Below, in pieces: positions 16,737 to 26,842 of a stretch of 64,000 bases of DNA; position 1 is the stretch's first letter; each line of letters opens with the position of its first letter. The position numbers and the translations under genes were made by a program. This DNA comes from Lutibacter sp. B2 (GTDB lineage: Bacteria; Bacillota; Clostridia; Peptostreptococcales; Thermotaleaceae). A model generated the notes under the pieces. It had not been told where the DNA came from. It saw only the letters and a program-made list of their open reading frames with translations, and did no database searches. The DNA lies in the NCBI GenBank assembly GCA_015686845.1, contig JADPRS010000001.1:1-64000 (forward strand), given 5' to 3'.

Positions 16737-17450
16737 TTGAATGTTTTTGGTGTTATAAAAGAAATCTCAATAGTAGGATATATAATAAGAACCTTCATAG
16801 TAGGAATCATTGTTTTTGCCACTGGGAGATTTATACCTAAAAGAGCACTCAATCAGCTTACCCTATATGATTTTTTATTAGTATGGATTCTTGGAGCTCT
16901 AACTGTTGCTCCTCTACTTGATGGAAAAATTTCTTTTACCTACATCCTTGTTCCCTTATTAACTTTATTTTTTTGGCATTTCATATTTAATTTTTTATCT
17001 ATTAAAAACAGAAATTTTTCTTTTTTCTTTCATGGTAAGCCTTCTATTTTAATAGATAATGGAAAAATAATAAGAAAAAATCTAAAAAAACATTTTATTA
17101 GTATCGATTTATTACTGGCTGAACTTAGACTAAAAAATATTTTTGATATTTCACAAGTTAAGTATACTATACTAGAACCTAATGGCCATTTGAGTATAAT
17201 CAAAAAAGAACCCTACAGGTTCGTTACCCCTATAGATATGAAACAAATTGCAAATCCCTTAGACTTACCTATTATTTTAATTAATGATGGAAAACTAATT
17301 GTAGAAAATGTAGTTAAAGCAAAAATAGATAACAAATGGCTTATGAATAACCTTGCCATGTATAATATAGATCATATAAGTAATGTTTATCTTGCAACTA
17401 TCGATAGTTCTAAAAGATTATACATATCTAAAAAGGAAAGTGTGAATTAA
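16737..17450 (+). CDS. Second DUF421 (YetF-like) membrane protein
   Basis: 237 residues, TTG start with AGGAGG 9 nt upstream. It has three N-terminal membrane helices and a C-terminal DUF421 domain (ILIDNGKIIRKNLKKHFISIDLLLAELRLKNIFDISQVKYTILE). It is clearly paralogous to the preceding gene and probably forms a heteromer with it. Low similarity in the tails suggests old duplication. Confidence 0.85.
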   Translation: MNVFGVIKEISIVGYIIRTFIVGIIVFATGRFIPKRALNQLTLYDFLLVWILGALTVAPLLDGKISFTYILVPLLTLFFWHFIFNFLSIKNRNFSFFFHGKPSILIDNGKIIRKNLKKHFISIDLLLAELRLKNIFDISQVKYTILEPNGHLSIIKKEPYRFVTPIDMKQIANPLDLPIILINDGKLIVENVVKAKIDNKWLMNNLAMYNIDHISNVYLATIDSSKRLYISKKESVN

Positions 17451-17486
17451 AAACTGTACTGATTTTATCAGTACAGTTTTTAATTC
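17444..17486. terminator. Bidirectional terminator between convergent genes
   Basis: A perfect 19-bp stem (arm GAATTAAAAACTGTACTGA) with a 5-nt loop TTTTA, overlapping the DUF421 stop. A- and T-runs inside the arms serve both directions. Confidence 0.9.
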
Positions 17487-17508
17487 GTTTATACTCTTAT
17501 CTTAACAA

Positions 17509-20500
17509 TTATTCAAAAATATCTCTTATCTCTTCCTCGCTCATTTTAGAAACTAGTGTTTCCCCTGGTTTTATTACTGAATCTATCATCTTCCTTTTCT
17601 TTTCTTGCAATGCAAATATTTTTTCTTCAATTGTCCCTTTTGTTATTAGCTTCATAACATGAACTGCTTTTTTTTGTCCTATTCTATAGGCTCTATCTGT
17701 AGCTTGTTCTTCCACGGCAGGATTCCACCATGGATCAAAATGTATAACAGTATCTGCACCCGTCAAATTAAGCCCAGTTCCACCGGCTTTAAGAGAAATC
17801 AAAAATACTTTTCCCTCTCCTTCATTAAAATCATCTACTAATTGACCTCTTACCTTTGTATCTGTTGATCCATCTAAATATTTATATTCTATCCCCATAT
17901 CTTCAAATCTATCTTTAATAATCTTTAGCATACTCGTAAATTGAGAAAACAACAATATTCGGTGCCCTCCATCTATAGCATCATTTACAATTTCCTCTAA
18001 AATGAGTAATTTTCCACTTTGATCATTAAAATCTTCAATAAACAACTTTGGATGACAACAAATTTGTCTAAGCCTTGTAAGTCCAGCTAGTATCTTTATA
18101 TGACTCTTTCCAAAGCCCTTATTTTTTATTTCATCTTCAATTTCTCCTTTTATTTGCTTTAAATAAGCTAAATATATTTTTTTCTGCTCCTTAGTAAGTT
18201 CTACAACAACTTTATGTTCGATTTTATCTGGCAATTCTTTCAATACATCTTTTTTTAATCTTCTTAGTATGAATGGTCTAATATGTTTACCCAAAATATC
18301 TAAAGCTTCTTTGTCTTGTTCTTTCATAATTGGCTTTTCAAATTTTTTCTGAAATCTCGTATGTGATAAAAGATACCCTGGCATACTATAATCAAATATT
18401 GACCAAAGTTCAGATAATGAATTCTCCACAGGTGTTCCTGTAAGTGCAAAATAATTTTTAGCTTTAATCTGTTTTACTGATTGTGCATTTTGAGATCTTG
18501 GATTTTTTATATGCTGTGCTTCATCAATAATACAATATCTAAATGAAATATTTTTATATTCTTCAATATCTCTTCTAATTAATGGATATGATGTAATGAC
18601 AATATCATAATCCATAATTTCTTCGATCATTTTAGATCTTTCCTCTTTATTTCCTGAAATTACTAATGTTTTTAAGCTTGGGGTAAATTTTTCAACTTCT
18701 GCCGACCAATTATAAACCAAAGAAGTAGGTGCAACAATAAGAGATGGACAATTCCCACGCTCTCTTTTCTCAGATAATAAAAATGTTAAAACCTGTAAGG
18801 TCTTACCCAATCCCATATCATCTGCTAAAATACCGCCTAATCCATAAGCATCCAATGTCTTTAGCCACTTAAAACCAATAATTTGATATTCTCTTAAAGT
18901 TTGCTCTAACTCCTTTGGAATAGTATATTCCATATCTCCCGGCTCTTTTATATTTTGAACAAATTCTTTAAATGATAAATTTCTTTTTATTGATTTTAAA
19001 TTTGTTTCTTTCAAATGTTCATCTAAATACAATGCTCTAAATTTAGGAATTTCAAGTATTTCCTTTTCAAAATCTTTCTTCCCTAACTCCAAATAATCTA
19101 CTATTTGTCCAACTTTAGATAACTCTTCTATCTCTAGGGGTAAATAGGAACCATCTTTCAACCTATAATACTTCTTCTTTTCTTTTATAGCTTGAAAAAC
19201 GGTTGCTAATTCTGCATTACTTATACCTTCTATCTCAAATTTAAACTCTAATAAATCATTCCCAGAATTTAGTCTAATTCCTCCTGAAAATGAAGATGAA
19301 TCTTTTATTTCCATAGTTTTAAAACTTTCAGAATAATAAATATCCCCAAATTCTTTAAATATATCAATTTTTTTATAAACAAATTCAAAAATTTTCTCGT
19401 CGTCCTCTAAGTATACTTGATTATTTTTCACCATAAATTCAGCATCTTCAAAGATATTTAATAATTCTTCTTCTTTTTCAAGATCTCTTACAAGTATTCT
19501 TTCTTCTTCCATATCTAACTTTTGGTCATTATTAAAAGGATTAATTATTATATCTCCATATACAAATTTTATTTCTGCAATTATTTTATTTCCTTCTCTA
19601 TCAAAATAGATCTTTGGTTTTATTTTGGGTGCATAAATAGCAGATTGTATTTTTTCATCCATATTTATTTTTCCAAGCTTCTTTACAAATGGGTATACTT
19701 CTGATACAAATTTCTCCTTATATTCTTGTGGAATTTTTATCGTATTATTATCCTGATTTATGATAGCATTATAAAAAGGTTTAAAATTTTCATTCTGCTT
19801 TTTTGAAATTTTATAAATTTCCTCTCCTGTAAAAAAATATTCTCCATTGGGTAATAGTGGCACTAACTTGTCTCCATAATAATCAACTTTCAACGATAAA
19901 TCCTTATTCTCTTTCGTTAAATAAAACTCCAAAGAAATATCTTTTTCTAGTGTATTTATATTTTTATATGTCTTATTCTTTATGATTGCATTGATTTTTC
20001 TTTCCTTTACAATCTCAAAAAATCTCTTCAATGTACTAGTTGTAAGTGTCATTCGTTTTCCTTTTAGAATACTATTATTTTCAAATCGATAGGAGTAATT
20101 TTCCTTAATTTCCTCAGTTTCATAAATTTCTCTTAAAAAATCTATTATTTGCATGTCTTTGTCTTTAAATGTATGTTTCTCAGGATCAAATGTAAATTGC
20201 TTCCCAAAGTAAATTTGATCATTATTTTCTATACTCTTAATTAAATTTCTTATACTTTTTACAACATATAGCTTATCATCTCCAATACGTAAGCTAAAAT
20301 AAGAAGTACTATCTTCTTTACTATGTGGATCTTGTTCAAATTCATAGGTTATCTCCATTTTAACTTGAACTTTCCTATCTGCTTGCTTAAAATGAAAAAA
20401 GTCTAAAATATTCTCAGCCGTCTTTTTAGACTCTACTTCACTAAATTCTCCTTGCTTATCCTTTTCTCTTATGTTAAATAAAACAGCAGCTATATGCTTA

Positions 20501-20745
20501 CAACAGCCCCAATAGTTACCATGTGCTGGGCAAGTACAAGTCGCATTATCAAATTCACCCTTTGAATCAAAGTGTACTCTTACTTGATAATTATGAGTAC
20601 CTGCAACAATGGCAGTAAATATCAATTTAATATTATTAAATTCTATTAATCTAATTTTTTTACGAAAATAATATTGTCTTCCTTTTAAATATGTATTATA
20701 ATTCGATGCAATGCTTCTTATAGAATCTTCCGTAATATTGAACAT
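17509..20745 (-). CDS. SNF2-family helicase with SWIM zinc finger
   Basis: 1,078 residues. The N-terminal SWIM finger has the pattern CxC...CxH with Cys70, Cys72, Cys82 and His84. A long middle region (about 100-590) matches the bacterial SNF2-associated module. The C-terminal ATPase has Walker A DDMGLGKT (near 637), the DEAQ box (near 743), TGTPVENS, and motif VI RAYRIGQ. Such enzymes translocate on double-stranded DNA and may remodel nucleoprotein or RNA polymerase complexes; the actual role of this bacterial group is poorly defined. Monocistronic, AGAGGTG before the ATG. Confidence 0.93.
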   Translation of the reverse strand: MFNITEDSIRSIASNYNTYLKGRQYYFRKKIRLIEFNNIKLIFTAIVAGTHNYQVRVHFDSKGEFDNATCTCPAHGNYWGCCKHIAAVLFNIREKDKQGEFSEVESKKTAENILDFFHFKQADRKVQVKMEITYEFEQDPHSKEDSTSYFSLRIGDDKLYVVKSIRNLIKSIENNDQIYFGKQFTFDPEKHTFKDKDMQIIDFLREIYETEEIKENYSYRFENNSILKGKRMTLTTSTLKRFFEIVKERKINAIIKNKTYKNINTLEKDISLEFYLTKENKDLSLKVDYYGDKLVPLLPNGEYFFTGEEIYKISKKQNENFKPFYNAIINQDNNTIKIPQEYKEKFVSEVYPFVKKLGKINMDEKIQSAIYAPKIKPKIYFDREGNKIIAEIKFVYGDIIINPFNNDQKLDMEEERILVRDLEKEEELLNIFEDAEFMVKNNQVYLEDDEKIFEFVYKKIDIFKEFGDIYYSESFKTMEIKDSSSFSGGIRLNSGNDLLEFKFEIEGISNAELATVFQAIKEKKKYYRLKDGSYLPLEIEELSKVGQIVDYLELGKKDFEKEILEIPKFRALYLDEHLKETNLKSIKRNLSFKEFVQNIKEPGDMEYTIPKELEQTLREYQIIGFKWLKTLDAYGLGGILADDMGLGKTLQVLTFLLSEKRERGNCPSLIVAPTSLVYNWSAEVEKFTPSLKTLVISGNKEERSKMIEEIMDYDIVITSYPLIRRDIEEYKNISFRYCIIDEAQHIKNPRSQNAQSVKQIKAKNYFALTGTPVENSLSELWSIFDYSMPGYLLSHTRFQKKFEKPIMKEQDKEALDILGKHIRPFILRRLKKDVLKELPDKIEHKVVVELTKEQKKIYLAYLKQIKGEIEDEIKNKGFGKSHIKILAGLTRLRQICCHPKLFIEDFNDQSGKLLILEEIVNDAIDGGHRILLFSQFTSMLKIIKDRFEDMGIEYKYLDGSTDTKVRGQLVDDFNEGEGKVFLISLKAGGTGLNLTGADTVIHFDPWWNPAVEEQATDRAYRIGQKKAVHVMKLITKGTIEEKIFALQEKKRKMIDSVIKPGETLVSKMSEEEIRDIFE

Positions 20746-20851
20746 TTTTTCACCTCTATAATTTGCTCTATGCTTAATTATTATCTTTAATAAAACTTTT
20801 AATACAATTTATTACACTTACAACAATTATACCATATAAACTAATTTTAAT

Positions 20852-20895
20852 AAAAATCCTGGTTATACTTAACATTCAGCATAATCAGGATTTTT
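20852..20895. terminator. Terminator between topB and upstream DNA
   Basis: Stem AAAAATCCTGGTTAT/ATAATCAGGATTTTT with one mismatch and a 14-nt loop. It lies directly downstream of the topB stop and carries a U-run on the minus strand. Confidence 0.75.
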
Positions 20896-20896
20896 A

Positions 20897-23086
20897 TTAG
20901 AACTTAAATTTAGCAAGAGCTTCTGCAAGAGCAGTATTACCATGTTGTTCATTTTCCTTATTCTGTTCTCTAAGATAATTTGACACATCTTTCTTATTTC
21001 CCTTATCCTTATCTTTTTCTTTTCTTTTCTTAAAGGCAGAAAGTTTTTCTCTATGTCCACACACACATGCAAATATTTGACCTTCTCCTTGACCCCGTAA
21101 TTCCATTTTTTTATGACAATTAGGACATCTAGCATTTGTGGTTTTAGAAACACCTTTTTTGTACCCACATTCTCTATCCTGACAAGCAAGCATTTTACCT
21201 CTTTTTCCATTAACCTCTAATAAATACTTTCCACATTCAGGACATTTACTTCTTGTAATGTTATCGTGTTTAAATGATGATTCACTATTCTTTATTTCAT
21301 TCACGATTGCTTTTGTATAGCTTTTCATATCATTAATAAAAATATTTTTGTTAAGCTTTCCGTTAGAAATAGATTCTAGCTTTTGCTCCCATTTGGCCGT
21401 TAATGCAGGAGACTTTAAATCCTCAGGAACTAGCTCTAGAAGCTGTTTTCCTTTAGACGTTATGTAGATCTCTTTTCCCTTCTTTTCAAGCAAATAGCTA
21501 TTAAATAGTTTTTCTATAATATCAGCTCTTGTGGCTACCGTTCCAATTCCTCTTGTTTCTCCAATCGTTTTAATTAGATCCTTATTTTCATTGGCCATAT
21601 ACTTTACTGGATTTTCCATAGCAGAAAGAAGCGTTCCTTCATTAAAAGAAGCTGGTGGCTTAGTCTGTCCTTTCGTTTGAGAAATAGTAGATATTTTCAA
21701 ACGATCTCCTTTATTTAAATCAGGTAATGTTTGCTCTGAAAGAGGATCATTTAAATTTTCATCATCATCAAAATTATTTTGATAAACTTCTTTCCATCCT
21801 TGATTAATAACTATTTTTCCTTTTGCTACAAAAACTTCATTGCCTATTTTAGCTTTTATTGTAGTTTGCTCATACTCAAATGGAGGATATAAAACAGCCA
21901 AGAATCTTTTCACTACTAAATCATATATTTTTCTTTCTTTATCATTCAAATCACTTAAAAATACAGTTTCTTCAGTAGGAATAATAGCATGATGATCTGA
22001 AACTTTTGTATTATCAACAAATGATGTGTTTGCTTTTATTGGTTTTCTTGCAAGTTTACCCGCTATCACATTATACGGTCTAACACCACATGCTTTAATT
22101 CTATCTTGTAATGTATCTACTAAATCTGTAGTAATATATCTTGAATCCGTTCTTGGATAAGTCAAAACCTTATGCTGCTCATATAGCTTTTGCATAATAG
22201 ATAATGTTTCTTTTGCAGAGTAACTAAAGATTTTGTTTGCATCTCTTTGTAATTCTGTTAAATCATACAATTTAGGAGAATGGCTTTTTTTATAGGCTTT
22301 ATTTATATCTACAATCTCAGCCTCTTTATTTTGTATAGCTTTTAATATTTTATCACTTTGATCTTTGTCAAAAGTCCTAATATCTTTTGTCTTATGATCT
22401 TGCCATGTTAGATTTAAATGATTCGCTACAGCAGTAATTCCATAGAATGTCTTTGGCTGAAAACTTTGAATCTCATCTTCTCTTTTAGCAATCATAGCAA
22501 TCGTTGGTGTTTGAACTCTTCCACAAGAAAGCTGTGCATTGTACTTACAAGTTAATGCACGCGTAGCATTAATACCCACAATCCAATCTACCTCAGCTCT
22601 TGTAACGGCAGCTGCATATAGATTTTCATATTCTTTTCCATCTTTTAATTTATTAAAACCTTCTCTAATGGCTTTGTCTGTAACAGAAGAAATCCAAAGT
22701 CGTTTAAGTGGCTTATGTACATGTGCTTTTTCTATAATCCACCTTGCCACTAATTCGCCTTCACGTCCAGCATCTGTAGCAATAATGATCTCACTAACAT
22801 CTTTTCTACTCATTTGCTGTTTAACAACGTTAAATTGCTTTCCCGTTTTCTTTATAACAACAAGTTTTAACTTAGATGGTAGCATTGGTAAATCTTCAAT
22901 TCTCCATGCCTTATATTTTTCCTCATATATTTCTGGATCGGCTAATGTAACTAAGTGACCTAATGCCCAAGTCACTATATATTTTTCTCCCTCTAAATAC
23001 CCGTTTCCCTTTTTATTACAATTTAAAGTTCTAGCGATATCTCTTCCAACGGAAGGTTTTTCAGCTAATATCAGTTTTTTATTCAT
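20897..23086 (-). CDS. topB: DNA topoisomerase III
   Basis: 729 residues, type IA topoisomerase. The TOPRIM region has AEKPSVGRDIA (9-19) and TDAGREGELVARW; the catalytic tyrosine is Tyr310 in LTYPRTDSRY. The C-terminus carries two cysteine zinc ribbons (CPECG...CQDREC and CPNCH...CVCG) and a basic tail. It decatenates replication intermediates. AAAGGA precedes the ATG. It appears monocistronic. Confidence 0.96.
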   Translation of the reverse strand: MNKKLILAEKPSVGRDIARTLNCNKKGNGYLEGEKYIVTWALGHLVTLADPEIYEEKYKAWRIEDLPMLPSKLKLVVIKKTGKQFNVVKQQMSRKDVSEIIIATDAGREGELVARWIIEKAHVHKPLKRLWISSVTDKAIREGFNKLKDGKEYENLYAAAVTRAEVDWIVGINATRALTCKYNAQLSCGRVQTPTIAMIAKREDEIQSFQPKTFYGITAVANHLNLTWQDHKTKDIRTFDKDQSDKILKAIQNKEAEIVDINKAYKKSHSPKLYDLTELQRDANKIFSYSAKETLSIMQKLYEQHKVLTYPRTDSRYITTDLVDTLQDRIKACGVRPYNVIAGKLARKPIKANTSFVDNTKVSDHHAIIPTEETVFLSDLNDKERKIYDLVVKRFLAVLYPPFEYEQTTIKAKIGNEVFVAKGKIVINQGWKEVYQNNFDDDENLNDPLSEQTLPDLNKGDRLKISTISQTKGQTKPPASFNEGTLLSAMENPVKYMANENKDLIKTIGETRGIGTVATRADIIEKLFNSYLLEKKGKEIYITSKGKQLLELVPEDLKSPALTAKWEQKLESISNGKLNKNIFINDMKSYTKAIVNEIKNSESSFKHDNITRSKCPECGKYLLEVNGKRGKMLACQDRECGYKKGVSKTTNARCPNCHKKMELRGQGEGQIFACVCGHREKLSAFKKRKEKDKDKGNKKDVSNYLREQNKENEQHGNTALAEALAKFKF

Positions 23087-23147
23087 ATGAACAATCCTTT
23101 CAAAGTAAGTATACTTAATACTAGCACAAATCAGACTATAAAACTAC

Positions 23148-23723
23148 TTAAGCTATGGATGCACGCTCATTTGTAATGGTTTCGTGTTGTTTTTCAACAT
23201 CTGATAATGCATTAAACACATCTTTAATTATATTACTAGAAACCTTATCACTATTTTTTTTATAAAACAGAATAGCATGTTCTTCACGTTTATAAGCTTC
23301 CTCAAATAGCAACTTGTCCGTATTATATCTCGTATAATCAGGTTTATGAAGCTTTGGTAGATTTTCAAATCCGCCTAATCTCTTATGTATTTTCGCATGC
23401 ATAAACTCTATATTACTTAACTCTTTAAAGATCTTCTTTGCTTTATCACCTTTAGCTAATTGACTGGCTTCTTCATAAAACTCCCCATTAAATATTTCTA
23501 ATTTCATTGCATGATCCAACACCTGTAGGCTTTGTATGTCCAAGCTTTTATTCTCCACTTTATATATTTCCTTCTCACAATCTAAATACATTTTACCCAC
23601 ACCACAAAATGGACAGTTAATAATCCTACCCTTTTCATTTTTTTCAATAAAAGAATCATTATTTAAATCATAACCATTATCATTTATATTCATTCCACAT
23701 ATTAAACACTTTAATTGCTTCAT
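23148..23723 (-). CDS. Ferritin-like (rubrerythrin-type) protein with N-terminal zinc ribbon
   Basis: 191 residues. The N-terminus has CLICG and CPFCG about 30 residues apart, a rubredoxin-like or zinc ribbon site. The rest is a helical ferritin-like domain with carboxylate/histidine motifs (EIFNGEFYEEA, IEFMHAKIH, EEAYKREEHA, VEKQHE) matching a diiron four-helix bundle. It is likely an oxidative-stress peroxidase or related diiron protein. Unlike classical rubrerythrins, the cysteine domain comes first. Strong ribosome binding site AAAGGAG. Confidence 0.75.
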   Translation of the reverse strand: MKQLKCLICGMNINDNGYDLNNDSFIEKNEKGRIINCPFCGVGKMYLDCEKEIYKVENKSLDIQSLQVLDHAMKLEIFNGEFYEEASQLAKGDKAKKIFKELSNIEFMHAKIHKRLGGFENLPKLHKPDYTRYNTDKLLFEEAYKREEHAILFYKKNSDKVSSNIIKDVFNALSDVEKQHETITNERASIA

Positions 23724-23861
23724 TTACCCATCTCCTTTATATAAAAAACCGATTCTCTACACTCACTTTATTTTAGCATTATTTTCAAAATCTTTCTACC
23801 AGTCAGTGCTACCCTCGTAAATCATAGCTATTCTTTGCAGTAAAATTTTTTAGGCAAAAAT

Positions 23862-23906
23862 ATAGGAATGAAAACCAGTAACTACCATACTGTTTTTCAT
23901 TCCTAT
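23862..23906 (-). terminator. Terminator after pepT
   Basis: An 18-bp imperfect stem (arm ATAGGAATGAAAA) followed by ATATTTTTG on the minus strand, downstream of pepT. The remaining intergenic bases 23724-23861 show nothing else. Confidence 0.75.
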
Positions 23907-23948
23907 TCCCATAAAATCTCCGGATTATGTAATTACCTATAAAACTAC

Positions 23949-25169
23949 TTACTTTGCATTTAATTTTATAACCTCTATTACAGTTTCTACCGCTTTATCC
24001 ATAGCTTCTACAGAAACAGTTTCAAATTTACCATGGAAGTTAAACCCACCTGTGAATATATTCGGTGTTGGAAGTCCCATAAAAGACAACCTGGCGCCAT
24101 CAGTACCCCCTCTTATAGCTTTTACAATAGGTTTTATACCTACATTTTCCATAGCCTTTACAACTGAATCTACGATGTAGATTACTGGTACTATTTTTTC
24201 TTTCATATTAAAATACGAATCTATGATCACAAGTTCGACTGTACCTTCACCATATTTATCATTGATAAATTGACATGCTTTTTCCATAAAAGCTTTTTTA
24301 CTAAGGAATTTTTCCATATCATGATCTCTAATTATATATTCCATCTTAGTAAGTCCAACATTTCCATCAAATTCATCAAGCAGGAAAAAACCTTCATACC
24401 CTTCTGTATATTGAGGAACTTCAAATGTTGGAAGAAGTCCATTTAATTCCATCCCTATTAGAATTGAATTTTTCATCTTTAACTTTGCTGAACCTGGATG
24501 AATATTAACACCATGAACTTTAATAGAAGCAGAAGCTGCATTGAAGTTTTCATATTCAATTTCTCCAATAAAACTACCATCTATTGTATAAGCAAAATCA
24601 GCTCCAAATTTTTCAACATCAAAATGATCTGCACCACTGCCAATCTCTTCATCTGGTGTAAAACCGATCTTAATATCACCATGTTTAATTTCTGGATGGT
24701 TTATAAGATGTTCTATTGCCGTCATGATCTCTGCTATTCCAGCCTTATCATCTGCACCAAGTAAGGTTGTTCCATCTGTCGTAATCAGGGTTTGCCCCTT
24801 ATAATCTTTTAGATCAGGAAAATCTGATACTTTCATAACTATATTTAATTCCTTATTTAAAACAATGTCATTCCCATCATAATTTTTAACGATATTAGGT
24901 TTAACATTTTCACCTGAAAAATCAGGACTTGTATCTAAGTGAGCAATTAAACCTATTACTGGTACGTTTTCAACATTGCCCTTTAAGGTTCCCATAACAT
25001 AACAATGATCATCAACATGGGCATCTTCTATTCCCATAGATTTTAACTCTTCTACTAACATATTGGCTAAATCGAATTGAATCCTAGTACTTGGTGTTGT
25101 TTCTGAAGCCTCATCTGATTTTGTATTGATGATTGCATATCTAAGAAATTTCTCATAAGCTCTTTCCAT
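23949..25169 (-). CDS. pepT: Peptidase T (tripeptide aminopeptidase)
   Basis: A 406-residue M20 metallopeptidase removing the N-terminal residue of tripeptides in the cytoplasm. Dizinc motifs are visible: AHLDTSPDFSG, GADDKAGIAE, TPDEEIGSGADHF, and a C-terminal GGFNFHGKFE. I use the ATG at 25169 after AAGGAGG; a frame extension of 13 codons upstream lacks a ribosome binding site. With the YfcC permease and PepV encoded next to it, it belongs to a peptide/amino-acid scavenging group. Confidence 0.95.
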   Translation of the reverse strand: MERAYEKFLRYAIINTKSDEASETTPSTRIQFDLANMLVEELKSMGIEDAHVDDHCYVMGTLKGNVENVPVIGLIAHLDTSPDFSGENVKPNIVKNYDGNDIVLNKELNIVMKVSDFPDLKDYKGQTLITTDGTTLLGADDKAGIAEIMTAIEHLINHPEIKHGDIKIGFTPDEEIGSGADHFDVEKFGADFAYTIDGSFIGEIEYENFNAASASIKVHGVNIHPGSAKLKMKNSILIGMELNGLLPTFEVPQYTEGYEGFFLLDEFDGNVGLTKMEYIIRDHDMEKFLSKKAFMEKACQFINDKYGEGTVELVIIDSYFNMKEKIVPVIYIVDSVVKAMENVGIKPIVKAIRGGTDGARLSFMGLPTPNIFTGGFNFHGKFETVSVEAMDKAVETVIEVIKLNAK

Positions 25170-25237
25170 TTTTATAGCCTCCTTATTTATTATTCTGTTG
25201 AATTTCACACTAAAATATGTTCTAAAATTGTTAAAAT

Positions 25238-25270
25238 AAAAGAGGCTATCTTATTGTGATAACCTCTTTT
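25238..25270 (-). terminator. Terminator after the YfcC-family gene
   Basis: Stem AAAGAGGTTATC/GATAGCCTCTTT on the minus strand, then TATTTTAAC, between the permease stop and pepT. Confidence 0.7.
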
Positions 25271-25276
25271 TTTACT

Positions 25277-26794
25277 TTAAAATAATGCTTGAACTAATAA
25301 CATAATTGCTGCGAATCCTGCAATTATTCCCATTAGAGGCATGATGAATTTTAACCATTTATCGTAGGTTACATCTACCATTGAAAGTGTAACCAATATA
25401 AGCCCTGTTGGTGTAATAAATGCCATTAGACCTTGACCATATTGATAAGCACTAACTATAATATCTCTTGGTAACCCAACTGTATCTGCAAGGGGTGCCA
25501 TAATAGGCATTGACAATACTGCCAGTCCTGATGAAGATGGAATAAAGAAACCAAGCACACAGAATATTAATAACATCAATATAGAGAATATACCAGGATT
25601 CATTCCAGCAACAATCGTCGTTGCACCATGAAGAATTGAATCAGAAATCAATCCATCATCCATTACTATGTTTACTGCACGAGCAACACCAATTGTTAAG
25701 ATAACACCTACAAGATCTGCTGCACCTGCAACAAAATGGTCAACGGCTTTCTTTTCTCCCATTCCCGAAATCATACAAATGATGATTCCTACACCTAGGA
25801 ATAAGGTAGTCATTTCCATAAACCACCAGTCTTGAGAAGAAACTCCCCAAATCATTACACCAAAAGCAAGTGTAAAAATTGTAAGCATCGCTTTACGTCT
25901 AATCGTAAACTCTGGAACTTCTTTATTTGCATGTAAGAATTTTGTTTCTATCTCCGCTTTTTGATCAAAGATAAATGAAGCAGAAGGATCTTTCTTAATT
26001 TTTTCAGCATATCTAATGATATATGCAATGGTTATAATCGTAGCAATTAAAAGACCTGCTCCTCTAAACATAAGACCATTTGTAAATGATATTCCCGCAG
26101 CATTAGATGCTATAACAGAAGAAAATGGATTTACAGTAGAAAACATTGTACCAATAGATGATCCCATATATAAAGCTGCTATACAGACAATGGCATCATA
26201 TCCTGCAATCATGAAAACAGGAACAAGAATTGGATATAGTGCTATGGTTTCTTCTGCAAGACCAAAGGTTGTCCCTCCTAAAGATATTAAAAAAGTAACA
26301 ATTACAATAAGTAAATATTCTCTTCCCTTTGTAGCACGTGAAAGACTTGCAAATCCAGCATCAAAAGCTCCACTATTGTTAAGAACCCCAATGATACCTC
26401 CTAAAATTAGTACAAACATAATGATATCTGTTGTATCATTCAAACCTTTGATTGGTGCTTTCAGAATCTCCATTGGACCCTGTGGCTTACTTTCTAATGT
26501 TTCATAAGTTCCTGGAATGGCAACTGCTTTATAAATACTTCCATCCGTAAATTTAGTAACATCCACTTTAACACCAAGCTGATCTAGTGTCTCTTGGGTA
26601 GCTGGATATTCTTGAGTCGACTCATCTGGCAATGTCACCGTAAACATGTTATTATCCCCGTCAAATGCAAGTTTAGCATATGAACCTGCCGGAACTACAT
26701 AAGTTAAAACTGCTGCAAAAATTAAAACAATAAATAATACCGTATAAGCCGTGGGAAAACTTCTTTTTTTCTTTTCTTTTTGAGTATTCATCAT
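25277..26794 (-). CDS. YfcC-family (DcuC/ArsB-superfamily) amino-acid or peptide permease
   Basis: 505 residues, a short basic cytoplasmic start (QKEKKKR), a first helix, an extracellular loop of about 70 residues, then some eleven further helices with conserved FGLAEETIA and FIPSSSGLAVL segments typical of the YfcC family. Family members are probably secondary carriers for amino acids or short peptides; the substrate is uncertain. It lies between two peptidase genes, supporting a role in peptide or amino-acid flux. Confidence 0.85.
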   Translation of the reverse strand: MMNTQKEKKKRSFPTAYTVLFIVLIFAAVLTYVVPAGSYAKLAFDGDNNMFTVTLPDESTQEYPATQETLDQLGVKVDVTKFTDGSIYKAVAIPGTYETLESKPQGPMEILKAPIKGLNDTTDIIMFVLILGGIIGVLNNSGAFDAGFASLSRATKGREYLLIVIVTFLISLGGTTFGLAEETIALYPILVPVFMIAGYDAIVCIAALYMGSSIGTMFSTVNPFSSVIASNAAGISFTNGLMFRGAGLLIATIITIAYIIRYAEKIKKDPSASFIFDQKAEIETKFLHANKEVPEFTIRRKAMLTIFTLAFGVMIWGVSSQDWWFMEMTTLFLGVGIIICMISGMGEKKAVDHFVAGAADLVGVILTIGVARAVNIVMDDGLISDSILHGATTIVAGMNPGIFSILMLLIFCVLGFFIPSSSGLAVLSMPIMAPLADTVGLPRDIIVSAYQYGQGLMAFITPTGLILVTLSMVDVTYDKWLKFIMPLMGIIAGFAAIMLLVQALF

Positions 26795-26842
26795 ATTCCT
26801 CCCTTATATTATTATCTATCAAATTTCACAATGTTGTGATAT

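Noticed and set aside
20869-21210. Lysine-rich minus-strand frame of about 113 codons
   Set aside because: It lies wholly over the topB 3' end in another frame; its composition is a by-product of the basic tail of TopB.
26016-26507. Plus-strand frame of 163 codons opposite the YfcC permease gene
   Set aside because: Antisense shadow of a membrane protein gene, with no ribosome binding site or recognisable protein.
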